From: an uncultured Gilliamella sp.
Lineage (GTDB): Bacteria > Pseudomonadota > Gammaproteobacteria > Enterobacterales > Orbaceae
Assembly (NCBI GenBank): GCA_946482005.1
Contig: CAMLPV010000002.1
Coordinates: 1 to 64,000 of the forward strand
Reading direction: 5' to 3'
DNA length: 64,000 bases
How positions within the stretch are numbered: position 1 is the stretch's first letter; every line of letters starts with the position of its first letter. This document shows positions 6,469-16,069 of the stretch, in pieces. The position numbers and the translations under genes are program-made. The notes beneath the pieces were generated by a model. That model was given only the letters and a program-made list of their open reading frames with translations, did not search any database and was not told the DNA's origin.

Positions 6469-6583
6469 AAATTTGTTTTATAAAAGATTTCTTATTTTAT
6501 TTAAAAGATTAATTCATCTTGATCTTTGTTACGGTGTTGGCATAATCATTTAAGCAATAATTGATTTTAAAAGGATTTATAAG

Positions 6584-7069
6584 ATGAAGAAAAAAATCTT
6601 ACGCTTCACTGTCGTTTCAATGGCTTGGTTGGCTGCCGTTTTTACTGTAAATGCTTATCAAATTGAATGTCCAAAAGCACTCAAAGTCAAAACATCTGTC
6701 GAAAACCTTCCTGATGGCTGGGAAGTTATTGAGAGTGAAGATAGTACTCTATATGAGCCTGCTAGCCTATCTGTTTTTTACAATAAACCCGTTAAAATGA
6801 TAGAACAAAAGCCTCAAGAAACTTTAATCGGTCGTAAAAATTGGGGTAAACAGTTTGAGCTTACATGGCTGGTAAGTCCGCCTATTGAAGATGTGCCATT
6901 TTATGTCAATTGTAGTTATGACGGAAGTTTTATCCAATTGATAAAAAAAATTGATCGTTCGGTGAATATTTGCAAGAGTTTTTATTCTGAGGATAAATAT
7001 GGCAAAGTAGAAAATAGTATTGTTTCACTTAACTGTACCAATAATGAAACAAACGAAACAAATAATTAG
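6584..7069 (+). CDS. Secreted STY0301-like family protein, copy 1
   Basis: This 161-residue protein has a Sec signal peptide (MKKKIL, a hydrophobic core, VNA cleavage near residue 24) and a mature part beginning YQIECPKALKVKTSVENLPD then GWEV. The CP...V...P-GW opening, the LSVFYNKP strand, a central W and a C-terminal C-x-C pattern fit the STY0301 family of small periplasmic proteins of unknown function. Four cysteines at matching positions in both copies suggest two disulfides. A good ribosome-binding site (AAAAGGA) precedes it. The asparagine-rich tail ETNETNN is unusual. No adjacent partner explains its role. Confidence 0.65.
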   Translation: MKKKILRFTVVSMAWLAAVFTVNAYQIECPKALKVKTSVENLPDGWEVIESEDSTLYEPASLSVFYNKPVKMIEQKPQETLIGRKNWGKQFELTWLVSPPIEDVPFYVNCSYDGSFIQLIKKIDRSVNICKSFYSEDKYGKVENSIVSLNCTNNETNETNN

Positions 7070-7229
7070 GTCTAAACTTTATTATCAAACTAGAATAATT
7101 AATAATCGAATTTATTAAAAGGGCAATTATAGCGATCCAATGTTTTTATGTAATTGTCGTAATTATTTTAATATTAATTGTTTTTCCTATTTATTAATAG
7201 CAAAGACAGTTTTTAAAGGAAACTAGAAT

Positions 7230-7682
7230 ATGAAAGGAAAAAGATTATACAGCGCTATGATAACCATCGCTTGTTTGGCAAGTGTTTTTACTGTAAATGC
7301 ATATCAGATTGATTGTCCAAAAGAGATGACAATCAAAGTCAAAGTTGAAGAAATGCCAGATGGATGGGAAATTTCGGAAGATAGAACTTACACTTCATCT
7401 TTTTTTAATTTGGGACTTTTTTATGATAAACCCGCTAACAAAGCTTCATTGGTACCTGCAAGAGGCACAATTGATGGCCAACAACAAAAATTAGTATGGG
7501 AAGTGAATCATGTCAAAGATACCGCTCCTTATTATGTTGTTTGTCAATATGCGAGCGGAGTTGCAATCACCAAAAAGATTGATCTTTCAATGAAGAGTTG
7601 CTGGGCGCTCTATTCAGAAGATAAAGATACAAAACAAGGATCGCTCCACTGTAGTGTGAGTGAAGCAAAGAATCTGCATTAG
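7230..7682 (+). CDS. Secreted STY0301-like family protein, copy 2
   Basis: This 150-residue paralogue of the gene just upstream shares the signal-peptide end VFTVNAYQI-CPK, the motif MPDGWE, the strand LGLFYDKPA and the late SLHC, with the four cysteines in the same order. Outside these blocks it is diverged, so the duplication is not recent. The 160-base gap holds its own AAAGGA ribosome-binding site. There is no terminator I can see between the two, so co-transcription is possible. The function of the family is not known to me; an envelope location follows from the signal peptide. Confidence 0.65.
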   Translation: MKGKRLYSAMITIACLASVFTVNAYQIDCPKEMTIKVKVEEMPDGWEISEDRTYTSSFFNLGLFYDKPANKASLVPARGTIDGQQQKLVWEVNHVKDTAPYYVVCQYASGVAITKKIDLSMKSCWALYSEDKDTKQGSLHCSVSEAKNLH

Positions 7683-8011
7683 TTTATTTGATGTACAAAT
7701 CTTTCAATACAAAAATCATGATTGCATGGAAAGAGAGATCAAAACCTTTTGAATCATGCCCCGTATCTTTAAAGATTACTTCTTAAAGATAGAGTATTTG
7801 TGATTCATGTTAGATGTAATTGTGATTTTAATTCCTATGTTTTTGATGGTTATTGGTCTTTGACTAATAAAAAAGCAATTCCATTGATTAATTGAAATTG
7901 GGATCGAGATAATTTTAGATATTTATGTCCTGTTGGTGTGTCGTTATGTTTAAAAATCATATTAACTCTTTTTTCGACACACCAGTTTCAGTATTTATTA
8001 AAAAATTTAAT
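7683..8011. other. Gene-free spacer with a long-loop inverted repeat
   Basis: No protein-coding frame is credible here. GGTGTGTCG at 7935-7943 pairs perfectly with CGACACACC at 7975-7983 across a 31-base loop. This hairpin lies between convergent transcripts (the STY0301-like genes from the left and thiD from the right), about 30 bases past the thiD stop, so it may help end the thi transcript. There is no clean T-run on the minus-strand side. Confidence 0.45.
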
Positions 8012-8806
8012 CTACCACCACTGATAAAAATGGTGCGTTGGACCAATTCCTTGACCAATGTTTAAATCATCTGCATGAGTGATTGCACCTTGCAAGTAGA
8101 CTTTCGCTTGCTGTATGGCATCTTCTAAACCATGTTTAGGCAACAGTGCCGCAATTGCTGCTGATAATGTGCAACCGGTGCCATGAGTATTTTTAGTTTG
8201 AATTCGCGGTGAGACCATTCTAATCGTTTGCATTGGGGTTATTAAATAATCCGGGCTCTCTGGACTGGGTAAATGCCCACCTTTCATTAAAACTGCTTTA
8301 CAACCTAATTTCAATAATTCATAACCTTGCTGTAGCATTTGATCTTCGTTTTTTGCTTCTTCACAATCGAGTAACGTTGCTGCTTCGGGAAGATTGGGTG
8401 TTATTACCGTTGATAAAGGTATTAATAGTTCACGAATAGCACTAACAGAGTCAGATTTTAACAGCGTATGTCCCCCTTTAGCGATCATCACTGTATCAAG
8501 CACAATGTTAGCAATAGGGTTATTGTTCAGCAGATGATAAACAGTCGTTACGATCTCTTTATTCATTAGCATTCCCATTTTCACGCTATCAATTTTTATA
8601 TCGTGATATAGGGTATTAAATTGTTTAGCCACAAATGTAGGATCAATTGCCAATACGCTATCAACGCCTTGGGTACTTTGTGCGGTAAGGGCGGTGATTA
8701 CTGACATTCCATAGGCTCCGAGAGCTGAAAAGGCTTTTAAATCTGCTTGGATACCTGCACCGCCACTTGGATCAGAACCGGCAATGGTTAAAACAACGGT
8801 TGTCAT
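8012..8806 (-). CDS. thiD: Hydroxymethylpyrimidine/phosphomethylpyrimidine kinase
   Basis: ThiD phosphorylates HMP to HMP-P and then HMP-PP for thiamine synthesis or salvage. The start I choose is MTTVVLTIAGSDPSGGAGIQ (8806), 264 residues, the usual length. It has AGGGGTAAT upstream and stands four bases after the thiE stop; the longer form from 8848 would overlap thiE. Family marks include GSDPSGGAGIQADLKAF, the conserved VLDTVMIAKGG region and the anion-hole motif NTHGTGCTLSAAIAA near residue 210. It is the last gene of thiM-thiE-thiD behind a TPP riboswitch. Confidence 0.95.
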   Translation of the reverse strand: MTTVVLTIAGSDPSGGAGIQADLKAFSALGAYGMSVITALTAQSTQGVDSVLAIDPTFVAKQFNTLYHDIKIDSVKMGMLMNKEIVTTVYHLLNNNPIANIVLDTVMIAKGGHTLLKSDSVSAIRELLIPLSTVITPNLPEAATLLDCEEAKNEDQMLQQGYELLKLGCKAVLMKGGHLPSPESPDYLITPMQTIRMVSPRIQTKNTHGTGCTLSAAIAALLPKHGLEDAIQQAKVYLQGAITHADDLNIGQGIGPTHHFYQWW

Positions 8807-8810
8807 AATA

Positions 8811-9464
8811 TTACCCCTTATTTTTTTGAGCTTGTTGGATTTTTTCAATTAGCGATAGTGTGGCTTGTTGTATATCTTTTTGACCACAAATTGCCGAAAC
8901 GACAGCAATGCCTTCAATACCACTTTGCAATATTGGGGTAGCATTATTGGCATTAATGCCACCTATTGCCACAGCAGGGCGCTGTTTTAGCGTAACTAAT
9001 TGAGTTAATTGTGGCATGCCCATTGCTGGTGCGGCATCTTGTTTCGTGGTGGTAGGATAAATTGGACCAATCCCAATATAATCGACAAGTTGCCATGGGA
9101 CTTCATTGAGTTGTTGGCGATTAGCGACCGAAAATCCAAGCCATTTGTCATCGCCAATTAATTTACGTGTGACATCAACAGGTAAATCGCTTTGCCCAAT
9201 ATGGACACCATCAGCGTCAATTGCTAGGGCTATATCAACATGATCGTTAATAAATAAAGGAACACGGGTATCGCTTAACACTTCTTTTAATGCTAATGCT
9301 GCGTAATACCAATTTTTACCAGAAAATTCATGTTCTGATCTTAATTGAACGGCGGTTACCCCATTAGCAACAGCGATTTTTGTGGTCTCTACCATGCCAG
9401 TAATACCACCACATAAGATTGGATCTAGAACTAAATAGAGACTTAAGTCGAGAAGTTTATTCAT
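8811..9464 (-). CDS. thiE: Thiamine-phosphate synthase
   Basis: ThiE joins HMP-PP and thiazole phosphate to form thiamine phosphate. The 217-residue TIM barrel shows YLVLDPILCGG, then VQLRSEHEFSGK (the usual QLR-K region), FINDHVDIALAIDADGVHIG Q-D-L, IGIGPIYPTTTK and VAIGGINANNA, which line the pyrophosphate and product sites. It follows thiM by 9 bases and precedes thiD by 4, a compact operon whose three enzymes carry out salvage of the thiazole and pyrimidine halves. No thiC, thiG or other de novo genes lie nearby. Confidence 0.95.
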   Translation of the reverse strand: MNKLLDLSLYLVLDPILCGGITGMVETTKIAVANGVTAVQLRSEHEFSGKNWYYAALALKEVLSDTRVPLFINDHVDIALAIDADGVHIGQSDLPVDVTRKLIGDDKWLGFSVANRQQLNEVPWQLVDYIGIGPIYPTTTKQDAAPAMGMPQLTQLVTLKQRPAVAIGGINANNATPILQSGIEGIAVVSAICGQKDIQQATLSLIEKIQQAQKNKG

Positions 9465-9473
9465 CTGATTTCC

Positions 9474-10262
9474 TTATACTTGTGATGGGTTAAATAGTGA
9501 AAGCTGATCGATCAGCGATACAGCGTAAGTGCCTAACCCTTGTTGTTTGTTGGCAAGCTCCCCAGCTTTTTTCATCATAAAACAGGCTGACGCTGTAGCA
9601 AGTAAGGTATTAGATGAGCCAGCAATAAAAGCTGCAACCATGGCTGATAATGAGCAACCAGTACCAGTAATTTTAGTTAATGCTATATCCCCGCCTGTGA
9701 TGCAGTAAGTCTGTTCACCATTAGTGATATAATCAATATCCCCAGTAATACTAATGATGGTTTGGTGTTTTTGGGCAAGTTGTTTAGCTGCATTTAAGGC
9801 CGATTCAGTAGAATCTTGACCGTCTGGGCCTTTGGCAGATGAGTTATCGCCATTTAAGGCTAATATTTCTGAAGCATTACCACGAATAACGGTAGGTTTA
9901 AAACTAATTAATTGATGAACAATATCGGTACGATAAGCAAGTGCTGGTCCGACTGCGACCGGATCGAGTACCCATGGTATGTGATTTTTTTGAGCACTGG
10001 CAGCTGCTAATAACATGCTTTCTGCACTATTGCTATCAAGGGTTCCAACATTGATTAATAAACTATTGGCAATTTGTACAAATGAGGCAACTTCTTGTTG
10101 AGCAATGACCATGGCTGGTGATGCGCCAATTGCTAATAATACATTCGCTGTAAAATTTTGAACCACATCATTGGTAATACAGTGTACTAATGGATGTTGT
10201 TGTTTTACATGATCGATAAAAGGTCTTGCTTGGGTTATTTGCAGGGTTTGAGTGGCAGACAT
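9474..10262 (-). CDS. thiM: Hydroxyethylthiazole kinase
   Basis: ThiM phosphorylates 4-methyl-5-(2-hydroxyethyl)thiazole, the salvage route to the thiazole half of thiamine. The 262-residue ribokinase-like protein has PLVHCITNDVVQNFTANVLL near the start, the GASPAM segment, WVLDPVAVG, RGNASEILAL and the C-terminal GTGCSLSAMVAAF catalytic/anion-hole motif. It is the first gene after the TPP riboswitch, so thiamine pyrophosphate should shut down the whole operon. The ATG lies close behind the riboswitch aptamer, as expected for translational control. Confidence 0.95.
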   Translation of the reverse strand: MSATQTLQITQARPFIDHVKQQHPLVHCITNDVVQNFTANVLLAIGASPAMVIAQQEVASFVQIANSLLINVGTLDSNSAESMLLAAASAQKNHIPWVLDPVAVGPALAYRTDIVHQLISFKPTVIRGNASEILALNGDNSSAKGPDGQDSTESALNAAKQLAQKHQTIISITGDIDYITNGEQTYCITGGDIALTKITGTGCSLSAMVAAFIAGSSNTLLATASACFMMKKAGELANKQQGLGTYAVSLIDQLSLFNPSQV

Positions 10263-10319
10263 ATTCTTTCCTTACAACAATTTATAAAGTTAGCTTAGGG
10301 AAGAGTGTGCCAATTGAGG

Positions 10320-10420
10320 ACTTTCAAGGCTTAGACTTCCCTACGCTGGTATAATCCAGATCAGGTTCAACGGGTAAAATCTCAGTTTTTTGTGGGTAAC
10401 AAAAAACACCCCGAGTCAAA
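10320..10420 (-). promoter_or_regulatory. TPP riboswitch (THI element) upstream of thiMED
   Basis: On the minus strand the leader has GACTCGGGGTG, a variable stem-loop (TTTTTTGTTACCCACAAAAA), CTGAGAtttt, ACCCGTTGAACCTGATCTGG, then ATTATACCAGCGTAGGGAAG. These are the invariant CUGAGA pyrimidine-sensing and ACCUGAU...GCGnAGGGA pyrophosphate-sensing parts of the TPP aptamer. It is placed about 60 bases ahead of thiM and should repress the operon when TPP is plentiful. The spacing suggests occlusion of the ribosome-binding site, but I did not fold the expression platform. Confidence 0.95.
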
Positions 10421-10459
10421 AGAGCTTTTATTATGGACTGACTAATAATTTAACACAAG

Positions 10460-11821
10460 TTATTGTAATAATTTTTCTATATCTGTTATGTCACGTCGGT
10501 CAGGTAAGAAGATGATGAGATGATCGTTACTTTCGATGGTTAAGTCTGTATTAACGATAATCACATCTTCACCACGCACTACCGCACCAATGGTAGCACC
10601 AGAAGGTAATTTTAAACCGTTGATATTTTTACCCACCAGTTTGGAACTCTCTTTATCTCCATGTGCAATCACCTCGACAATTTCAGATTCGCCCTGTCTT
10701 AAAGAGACCACTTTAACAACCGCCGATTGTCTTACATGGCTTAATAGCTCTGAAATAGTGGCATGTTGTGGTGAAATAGCAATATCTATAACGCTATCAT
10801 TAATCAGTTCAAGGTAGGCTTGCTTTTGGATTAAAACAATCACTTTTTTAGCGCCCATTCTTTTAGCTAACATGGATGACATAATGTTAGATTCATCGTC
10901 ACTCGTTACAGCAATAAACAGATCCGTTAGTTCAACTTGTTCTTGTGATAGCAACTCTTGATCTGACGATTCACCATGTAAAACAGTGGTATTAACCAGC
11001 TGTTCGGCAATTAATTCGGCACGTTCAGCATTACGTTCAATTAATTTAACTTGATAGTCATTCTCTAAACGTTTAGCTAAAGCAATGGCGATGCCGCCAC
11101 CACCACTAATTATGATGCGTTTATAAGGTTTTTCTAGACGCTGTAATTCACTTGTTACTGCTTTGATATTGCTAGGTGGGGTGATGAAATAAACCATATC
11201 ACCCGCTTCAATGAGTGTGGAGCCTAATGGGCGAATAAAGCGATTTTTTCGATATATTGCAACCACTCTGGCTTCAACATGGGGTAAATGTTCTTTCAGT
11301 TCAGACAATTCGCTTCCAACTAAAGCTCCACCATAGTAAGCCGTCACTGCAACCAAACATACACGGTTATCGTAAAAAGAGGCAAACTGTAACGAGCCTG
11401 GATATTGTACTAACTGACTTACGTGATTGGTGATCAGATTTTCTGGAGCAATAATATGGTCGATATTAATGCAATCTTTATTGAAAAATGGATATTTTTC
11501 GTCGTTATATTCTGGTGCACGAATACGTGCGACTTTTTGCGGAATATTGAACATAACGTGACCTATTTGACAGGCCATCATATTCACTTCGTCCGAATTA
11601 GTGACGGCAACCAGCATATCAGCCGATTCAGCACCCGCACTTTCTAATACTTGTGGATAAGATGATTTGCCACAAATGACCTGTAAATCAAAACGCTCTT
11701 GTAAAGATTGCAATTTATCATGATCTTCATCGACCACCGTTACATCGTTTTGTTTTTCGGTAACAAGGTATTCAGCTAAAGCACTGCCTGTTTGTCCAGC
11801 ACCAAGAATAATAATCTTCAT
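10460..11821 (-). CDS. trkA: Trk potassium uptake regulatory protein
   Basis: TrkA is the cytoplasmic NAD(H)-binding ring that gates TrkH/TrkG potassium channels. The 453 residues hold two RCK_N/RCK_C pairs: the first Rossmann motif IILGAGQTGSALAEYLV at the N-terminus and a second, IIISGGGGIAIALAKRL, near residue 235, each followed by a TrkA_C domain. Full length matches E. coli. No trkH is adjacent, and the usual rsmB-fmt neighbours are not here. It lies between the thi operon and trpS with its own spacer on each side. Confidence 0.95.
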   Translation of the reverse strand: MKIIILGAGQTGSALAEYLVTEKQNDVTVVDEDHDKLQSLQERFDLQVICGKSSYPQVLESAGAESADMLVAVTNSDEVNMMACQIGHVMFNIPQKVARIRAPEYNDEKYPFFNKDCINIDHIIAPENLITNHVSQLVQYPGSLQFASFYDNRVCLVAVTAYYGGALVGSELSELKEHLPHVEARVVAIYRKNRFIRPLGSTLIEAGDMVYFITPPSNIKAVTSELQRLEKPYKRIIISGGGGIAIALAKRLENDYQVKLIERNAERAELIAEQLVNTTVLHGESSDQELLSQEQVELTDLFIAVTSDDESNIMSSMLAKRMGAKKVIVLIQKQAYLELINDSVIDIAISPQHATISELLSHVRQSAVVKVVSLRQGESEIVEVIAHGDKESSKLVGKNINGLKLPSGATIGAVVRGEDVIIVNTDLTIESNDHLIIFLPDRRDITDIEKLLQ

Positions 11822-11841
11822 AACTAACCCATATATTTAGA

Positions 11842-11882
11842 TGGCTTTAATCGTTATTCACTAACTTCGTTGATTAAAGCCA
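11842..11882. repeat. 11-bp inverted repeat upstream of trkA
   Basis: TGGCTTTAATC pairs perfectly with GATTAAAGCCA across 19 bases, 20 bases before the trkA start. A second smaller repeat (GATAGTTA...TAACTATC) lies at 11902-11931. On the minus strand neither is followed by a T-run, so an operator or leader structure is as likely as a terminator for trpS. Confidence 0.4.
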
Positions 11883-11988
11883 ATCTATACTATTTTTTTG
11901 TGATAGTTAGCGATTTTAAGTTATAACTATCAGTTTGTGGTTTAGCAGTTAATGGTTTATTTTTTTTAAAACAGTTTATTAAAATTGT

Positions 11989-12984
11989 TTATACAAAACC
12001 AATTGCGTCATAAACCTTTTTCAAGGTTGGTTCGGCTTTTGAACGTGCTTTTTCTGCACCTTCTTGCATGATTGAATGTAAGTAACTTTCATCATCACGA
12101 TATTGGTGATATTTAGTTTGTAACGCTGTTAACATATCAATCACTTGAGTTGACACTTCAGTTTTAAGGTGTCCGTACATTTTGCCTTCAAACTCTTTTT
12201 CAAGTTCAGCAATAGGTTTACCTGTAATACCTGTTAAGATATCAAGTAAGTTAGATACACCAGCTTTATTTTTTAAATCGTAACGTACGACTGGTGGTTC
12301 ATCAGAATCGGTCATTGCTCGTTTGATTTTCTTCTCAACATCTTTAGGATTTTCAAGTAATCCAATCACATTATTGCGGTTTTCATCTGATTTAGACATT
12401 TTTTTGGTTGGATCTTGTAATGACATGACTCGTGCACCAACTTTAGCAATAAAAGGCTCTGGCACAGTAAAGATATCGCCATAAAGCGCATTAAAACGCA
12501 TAGCAATATCACGCGATAATTCAAGGTGTTGCTTTTGATCGTCACCAACAGGTACTAAATTGGCTTGGTATAATAAAATATCGGCAGCCATCAAAACTGG
12601 ATAATCAAATAGACCCGCATTGATGTTTTCGGCATGGCGAGCTGATTTGTCCTTAAACTGTGTCATTCGACTGAGTTCACCAAAATAGGTGTAACAGTTT
12701 AATGCCCAACCTAGTTCAGCATGAGCGGGTACATGGGATTGTACAAAAATAGTGCTTTGCTTCGGATCGATGCCACATGCTAAATATAAGGCTAATGTAT
12801 CAAGGGTTGCTTTGCGCAATTTTTGTGGGTCTTGACGTACAGTAATTGCGTGCTGATTGACGATACAATAAACGCAATCATATTCGTTTTGCAACGCTAC
12901 CCAGTTTTTTAAAGCCCCTAAATAGTTGCCAAGTGTTAGTTCGCCTGATGGCTGAGCGCCACTAAATACAATCGGTTTACTCAT
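11989..12984 (-). CDS. trpS: Tryptophanyl-tRNA synthetase
   Basis: This class I synthetase charges tRNA-Trp. The 331-residue protein starts [20 protein letters not shown], where the TLGN variant of HIGH lies at about residues 18-21, and carries the KMSKS signature as [13 protein letters not shown] near residue 195. The length fits the bacterial enzyme (334 in E. coli). It is the last gene of the conserved aroK-damX-dam-rpe-gph-trpS order on the minus strand, with 38 bases between gph and its start. Confidence 0.96.
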   Translation of the reverse strand: MSKPIVFSGAQPSGELTLGNYLGALKNWVALQNEYDCVYCIVNQHAITVRQDPQKLRKATLDTLALYLACGIDPKQSTIFVQSHVPAHAELGWALNCYTYFGELSRMTQFKDKSARHAENINAGLFDYPVLMAADILLYQANLVPVGDDQKQHLELSRDIAMRFNALYGDIFTVPEPFIAKVGARVMSLQDPTKKMSKSDENRNNVIGLLENPKDVEKKIKRAMTDSDEPPVVRYDLKNKAGVSNLLDILTGITGKPIAELEKEFEGKMYGHLKTEVSTQVIDMLTALQTKYHQYRDDESYLHSIMQEGAEKARSKAEPTLKKVYDAIGFV

Positions 12985-13022
12985 AATTTATTCCTAATCT
13001 AGTTATTCTTTATCTTTGCTTA

Positions 13023-13718
13023 TTATTTCTTAGCTTCAGCTTTAGGCTGAGGTAATAAGGTTAATATATCTTTAAAATCATCAAATAAAAAATCGGGATT
13101 GCTCGTTGCAATCGAGATGCCATAGTTATACCCATAAGTTAGTGCAACCGTCGGGCATTTGGCATTTTGCGCGGCAGTAATATCGTTTTTAGAATCGCCT
13201 ACAAACAATAATTGATCGCTAAATAAACCAAAGGTTGCCATGACTTGGTATAACGGAGCTGGATGGGGTTTTAACTTAATAACATCACCACCACCAAGCA
13301 CTAGGGAAAAGTACTCTTTTATGCCAAGCGATGATAATAGGGCAGGCAAAAATTGAGCGGGCTTATTGGTGACTAGTGCTAGTGGATATTGATTCTCATG
13401 CAGCGTTTTTAAGGTTTCTTTGACATGCGGAAACAGCTTAGTTTCAGCGTCCATCACTTTGTCATAATGTTGATTAAATAGGGCCTTAGCTTGGGAAAGC
13501 TGTTCAGTTGATGGAACAACATTGATCGCTTTAAAAATGCGCTCTAACATCACATCAATGCCATTTCCAACAAAGTTTTTTACTTGTTCGTTTGTTATTG
13601 TAGGTAGTTTTAAATCTGCAAGCATGTTTTGTGCAGCAAGTGCAAGTCCTGGCACGCTATCAACGAGTGTACCATCTAAATCAAAGGCGATTGCTTGAAT
13701 ATCTTGTAATTTATGCAT
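13023..13718 (-). CDS. gph: Phosphoglycolate phosphatase
   Basis: This HAD-superfamily hydrolase removes phosphate from 2-phosphoglycolate, a product of oxidative DNA damage repair. The 231 residues contain HAD motif [17 protein letters not shown] near the N-terminus, motif [10 protein letters not shown], the lysine region KPHPAPLY and motif [18 protein letters not shown]. Its start overlaps the end of rpe by 8 bases, a sign of translational coupling. The length is slightly below the E. coli protein (252). Confidence 0.92.
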   Translation of the reverse strand: MHKLQDIQAIAFDLDGTLVDSVPGLALAAQNMLADLKLPTITNEQVKNFVGNGIDVMLERIFKAINVVPSTEQLSQAKALFNQHYDKVMDAETKLFPHVKETLKTLHENQYPLALVTNKPAQFLPALLSSLGIKEYFSLVLGGGDVIKLKPHPAPLYQVMATFGLFSDQLLFVGDSKNDITAAQNAKCPTVALTYGYNYGISIATSNPDFLFDDFKDILTLLPQPKAEAKK

Positions 13719-14388
13719 GTGTTACTCCTGCTAACTGTTGGCGCATAGCGTCAATTACTGCTTTGTAATCTGGTTCACCAAAAATAGCTGAGCCCGCGAC
13801 AAACATATCGGCTCCCGCTTTGGCAATTTCGGCAATGTTGTCAACTTTTACGCCACCATCGACTTCTAAACGAATATCTCGTCCTGACTCAATAATGCGT
13901 TTTCTGGTTTGTTGTAATTTTTTTAAGGTGGATGGAATGAAAGACTGTCCACCAAAACCAGGGTTAACGCTCATTAATAAAATAATATCAATTTTATCAA
14001 TAATATAATCTAAGTAATCTAAAGGGGTAGCTGGATTAAGCACAATACCAGCACTGCAACCATGATCTTTGATTAATTGTATCGAGCGATCCAGATGGAT
14101 GCTCGCCTCGGGATGAATAGAAATATTAGTAGCGCCCGCTTTAGCAAAAGAAGTAATTAATTCTTCAACCGGTGAAACCATTAAATGCACATCAATGGGT
14201 GCAGTGATCCCATAGTCACGTAACGCTTTGCAAAACATTGAACCCATAGTTAGATTGGGTACAAAATGATTATCCATTACATCAAAATGGATAACATCGG
14301 CGCCAGCATCAAGTACTTTTTGAGTATCTTCACCAAGACGAGCAAAATCAGCGGATAGTATGGATGGTGCTATAATAAATTCTTTCAT
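13711..14388 (-). CDS. rpe: Ribulose-phosphate 3-epimerase
   Basis: Rpe interconverts ribulose 5-phosphate and xylulose 5-phosphate in the pentose phosphate pathway. The 225-residue TIM barrel shows [31 protein letters not shown] (metal and catalytic Asp-His), [16 protein letters not shown] and the phosphate-binding DGGVK...[13 protein letters not shown]. It sits between dam and gph with 39 bases on the dam side and an overlap with gph, as in E. coli. Confidence 0.96.
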   Translation of the reverse strand: MKEFIIAPSILSADFARLGEDTQKVLDAGADVIHFDVMDNHFVPNLTMGSMFCKALRDYGITAPIDVHLMVSPVEELITSFAKAGATNISIHPEASIHLDRSIQLIKDHGCSAGIVLNPATPLDYLDYIIDKIDIILLMSVNPGFGGQSFIPSTLKKLQQTRKRIIESGRDIRLEVDGGVKVDNIAEIAKAGADMFVAGSAIFGEPDYKAVIDAMRQQLAGVTHA

Positions 14389-14427
14389 AACCTACCTCTA
14401 AATAATCAACTTTACATATGAGTCTAC

Positions 14428-15249
14428 TCATGACTTTTTATATAAAGCTAAAATTTCATCAATCTTTTTTCTACTTCCACCAGCACAACTGATTGAACGA
14501 CGCATTTCTGCTCGATAAAGATGACTCGCTTTATTATATAGCGTCATGGTGTAATCAGTATAATGGTTAGACACCAGTACGGGTATATTTTTTTTGTATG
14601 CTACTGTTTCCGCTAATTTTGACAAATTTTCATGCTCTTCAAAGCCAAAAATATTGGAATAATAAGATGTAAATCCCCCTGATTTATTAGGTGGAATATA
14701 AGGTGGATCACAATATATCACCGAATTTTGTCCAGCCTTTTGCATCACTTCATGATAGGGCGCACAAATAAACTCAGCTTTTTGTGCTTTTTCAGCAAAA
14801 AAGTAGAGTTCTTTTTCAGGAAAATAGACTGTTTTATATCGACCAAAAGGTACATTAAATTTTCCGTTAGTATTATAACGACATAAACCGTTATAACCAT
14901 GTCGATTAAAATAGACAAAGAGTAACGATCTTAAATACTGATCGTTGCTACCATTAAAAACATCTCGGAGTTGGTAAAATGCCTCAGATTGATTATTTTG
15001 CTCATTAAATAATGGTCTAAGATCATTAATAAATTGATCAGGGTTCGTTTTTAGTAGTTTGAATAGTGCAATTAAATCATGATTGATATCAGCTAAAATA
15101 TAACTTTTGTAATCGGTATTTAAAAAAACAGAACCTGCGCCAACAAAAGGTTCAATTAATTGCTCCCCTTCTGGTAGATATTGCTTAATTGTGTCTACAA
15201 GCGCATACTTTCCTCCGGCCCATTTTAAAAAGGCTCGTTGCTTCTTCAA
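14428..15249 (-). CDS. dam: DNA adenine methylase
   Basis: Dam transfers a methyl group from AdoMet to adenine in GATC and guides mismatch repair and replication timing. The 273-residue protein has the AdoMet motif FLKWAGGKYALVDTI at residues 7-21, the FVGAGSVFLN motif near 35-44, and the catalytic DPPY in VIYCDPPYIPP near residue 180. Length and position between damX and rpe agree with the chromosomal, housekeeping Dam rather than a phage methylase. Confidence 0.95.
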   Translation of the reverse strand: MKKQRAFLKWAGGKYALVDTIKQYLPEGEQLIEPFVGAGSVFLNTDYKSYILADINHDLIALFKLLKTNPDQFINDLRPLFNEQNNQSEAFYQLRDVFNGSNDQYLRSLLFVYFNRHGYNGLCRYNTNGKFNVPFGRYKTVYFPEKELYFFAEKAQKAEFICAPYHEVMQKAGQNSVIYCDPPYIPPNKSGGFTSYYSNIFGFEEHENLSKLAETVAYKKNIPVLVSNHYTDYTMTLYNKASHLYRAEMRRSISCAGGSRKKIDEILALYKKS

Positions 15250-15301
15250 CGGTTGCTCCTATTTTTTCGTTGCTAGTAGGATAAATGGACGATATCCTTT
15301 A

Positions 15302-16069
15302 TTAATTTACTATTTTTTCTTTATTTACTTCTGCTCCCGATTTAACCCATGGTTTATCTTTTTGGAGAGCAGCGGGTAGTGATTTGATCGCTTTATGAGC
15401 CTCATCAAGTGATGAATAATTACCTTTAACTAAAATAAACCATTTACCATTGCTGTATTGAGTTTCATAAATCTGGTAATCCGTTATTTTATTTTGTGTA
15501 ACAAATTTTTTTAAGCCCTCAGCCGACCTAGATGCAGTAATTTGAATCACATAATGATCATCTCTTATCCTAAAGTTTTTAGCTAAACTATTGTTGTCAT
15601 CGTTTAGATTAGCTATCTTTTTAGTTGGTTTTTTTTCGCCATTACGATTGGCATTTGATGCCACATTAGGATTATCAGTTGAACTTATACCACTCATGTT
15701 TTTTTCAGATGGTTTTGGCACGTCAGATTTAGATGGAGTTGATCTTTCTGAATTTGCTAAAGCATTATCAGGTGTCTTTCCATTATCTGTAACATTGCTC
15801 TGTCCATTATAAACAGTATTAGTCGTATCCGTTTCATCTGTTGAAGCAACACCGTTAACCACAGGAGGCGTTAATGGCGTTGGTTCGCTAGTTCGTGAAG
15901 GTCGGAAAATAATCAAGCTAAGTAATAAAAAAATAATTAGGATTATTAAACCGCAAATAATAAGTTTTTTCTTTGGATAATTTTGAAGAAAATCTGGTAA
16001 TTTTAATGGGAGCGTTGAATCCTTGTTAGGTTGTTCTGCTATATAACGATCGTCTTTATCTACACGCAT
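15302..16069 (-). CDS. damX: DamX-like SPOR-domain cell-division protein
   Basis: This is a 255-residue bitopic inner-membrane protein. It has a short cytoplasmic N-terminus of about 33 residues, a membrane helix (KKLIICGLIILIIFLLLSLI), a long Ser/Thr/Asn/Pro-rich periplasmic linker, and a C-terminal SPOR domain from about residue 170 (DDHYVIQITASRSAEGLKKF ... WFILVKGNYSSLDEAHKAIK). SPOR domains bind denuded septal peptidoglycan. It is much shorter than E. coli DamX (about 430), mostly because the N-terminal and linker parts are reduced. The damX name rests on the place between aroK and dam plus the architecture. Confidence 0.85.
   Translation of the reverse strand: MRVDKDDRYIAEQPNKDSTLPLKLPDFLQNYPKKKLIICGLIILIIFLLLSLIIFRPSRTSEPTPLTPPVVNGVASTDETDTTNTVYNGQSNVTDNGKTPDNALANSERSTPSKSDVPKPSEKNMSGISSTDNPNVASNANRNGEKKPTKKIANLNDDNNSLAKNFRIRDDHYVIQITASRSAEGLKKFVTQNKITDYQIYETQYSNGKWFILVKGNYSSLDEAHKAIKSLPAALQKDKPWVKSGAEVNKEKIVN

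Noticed and set aside
8807-8848. N-terminal extension of ThiD to 8848
   Set aside because: It would overlap the thiE coding end; the inner start has the proper ribosome-binding site and matches the family's beginning.
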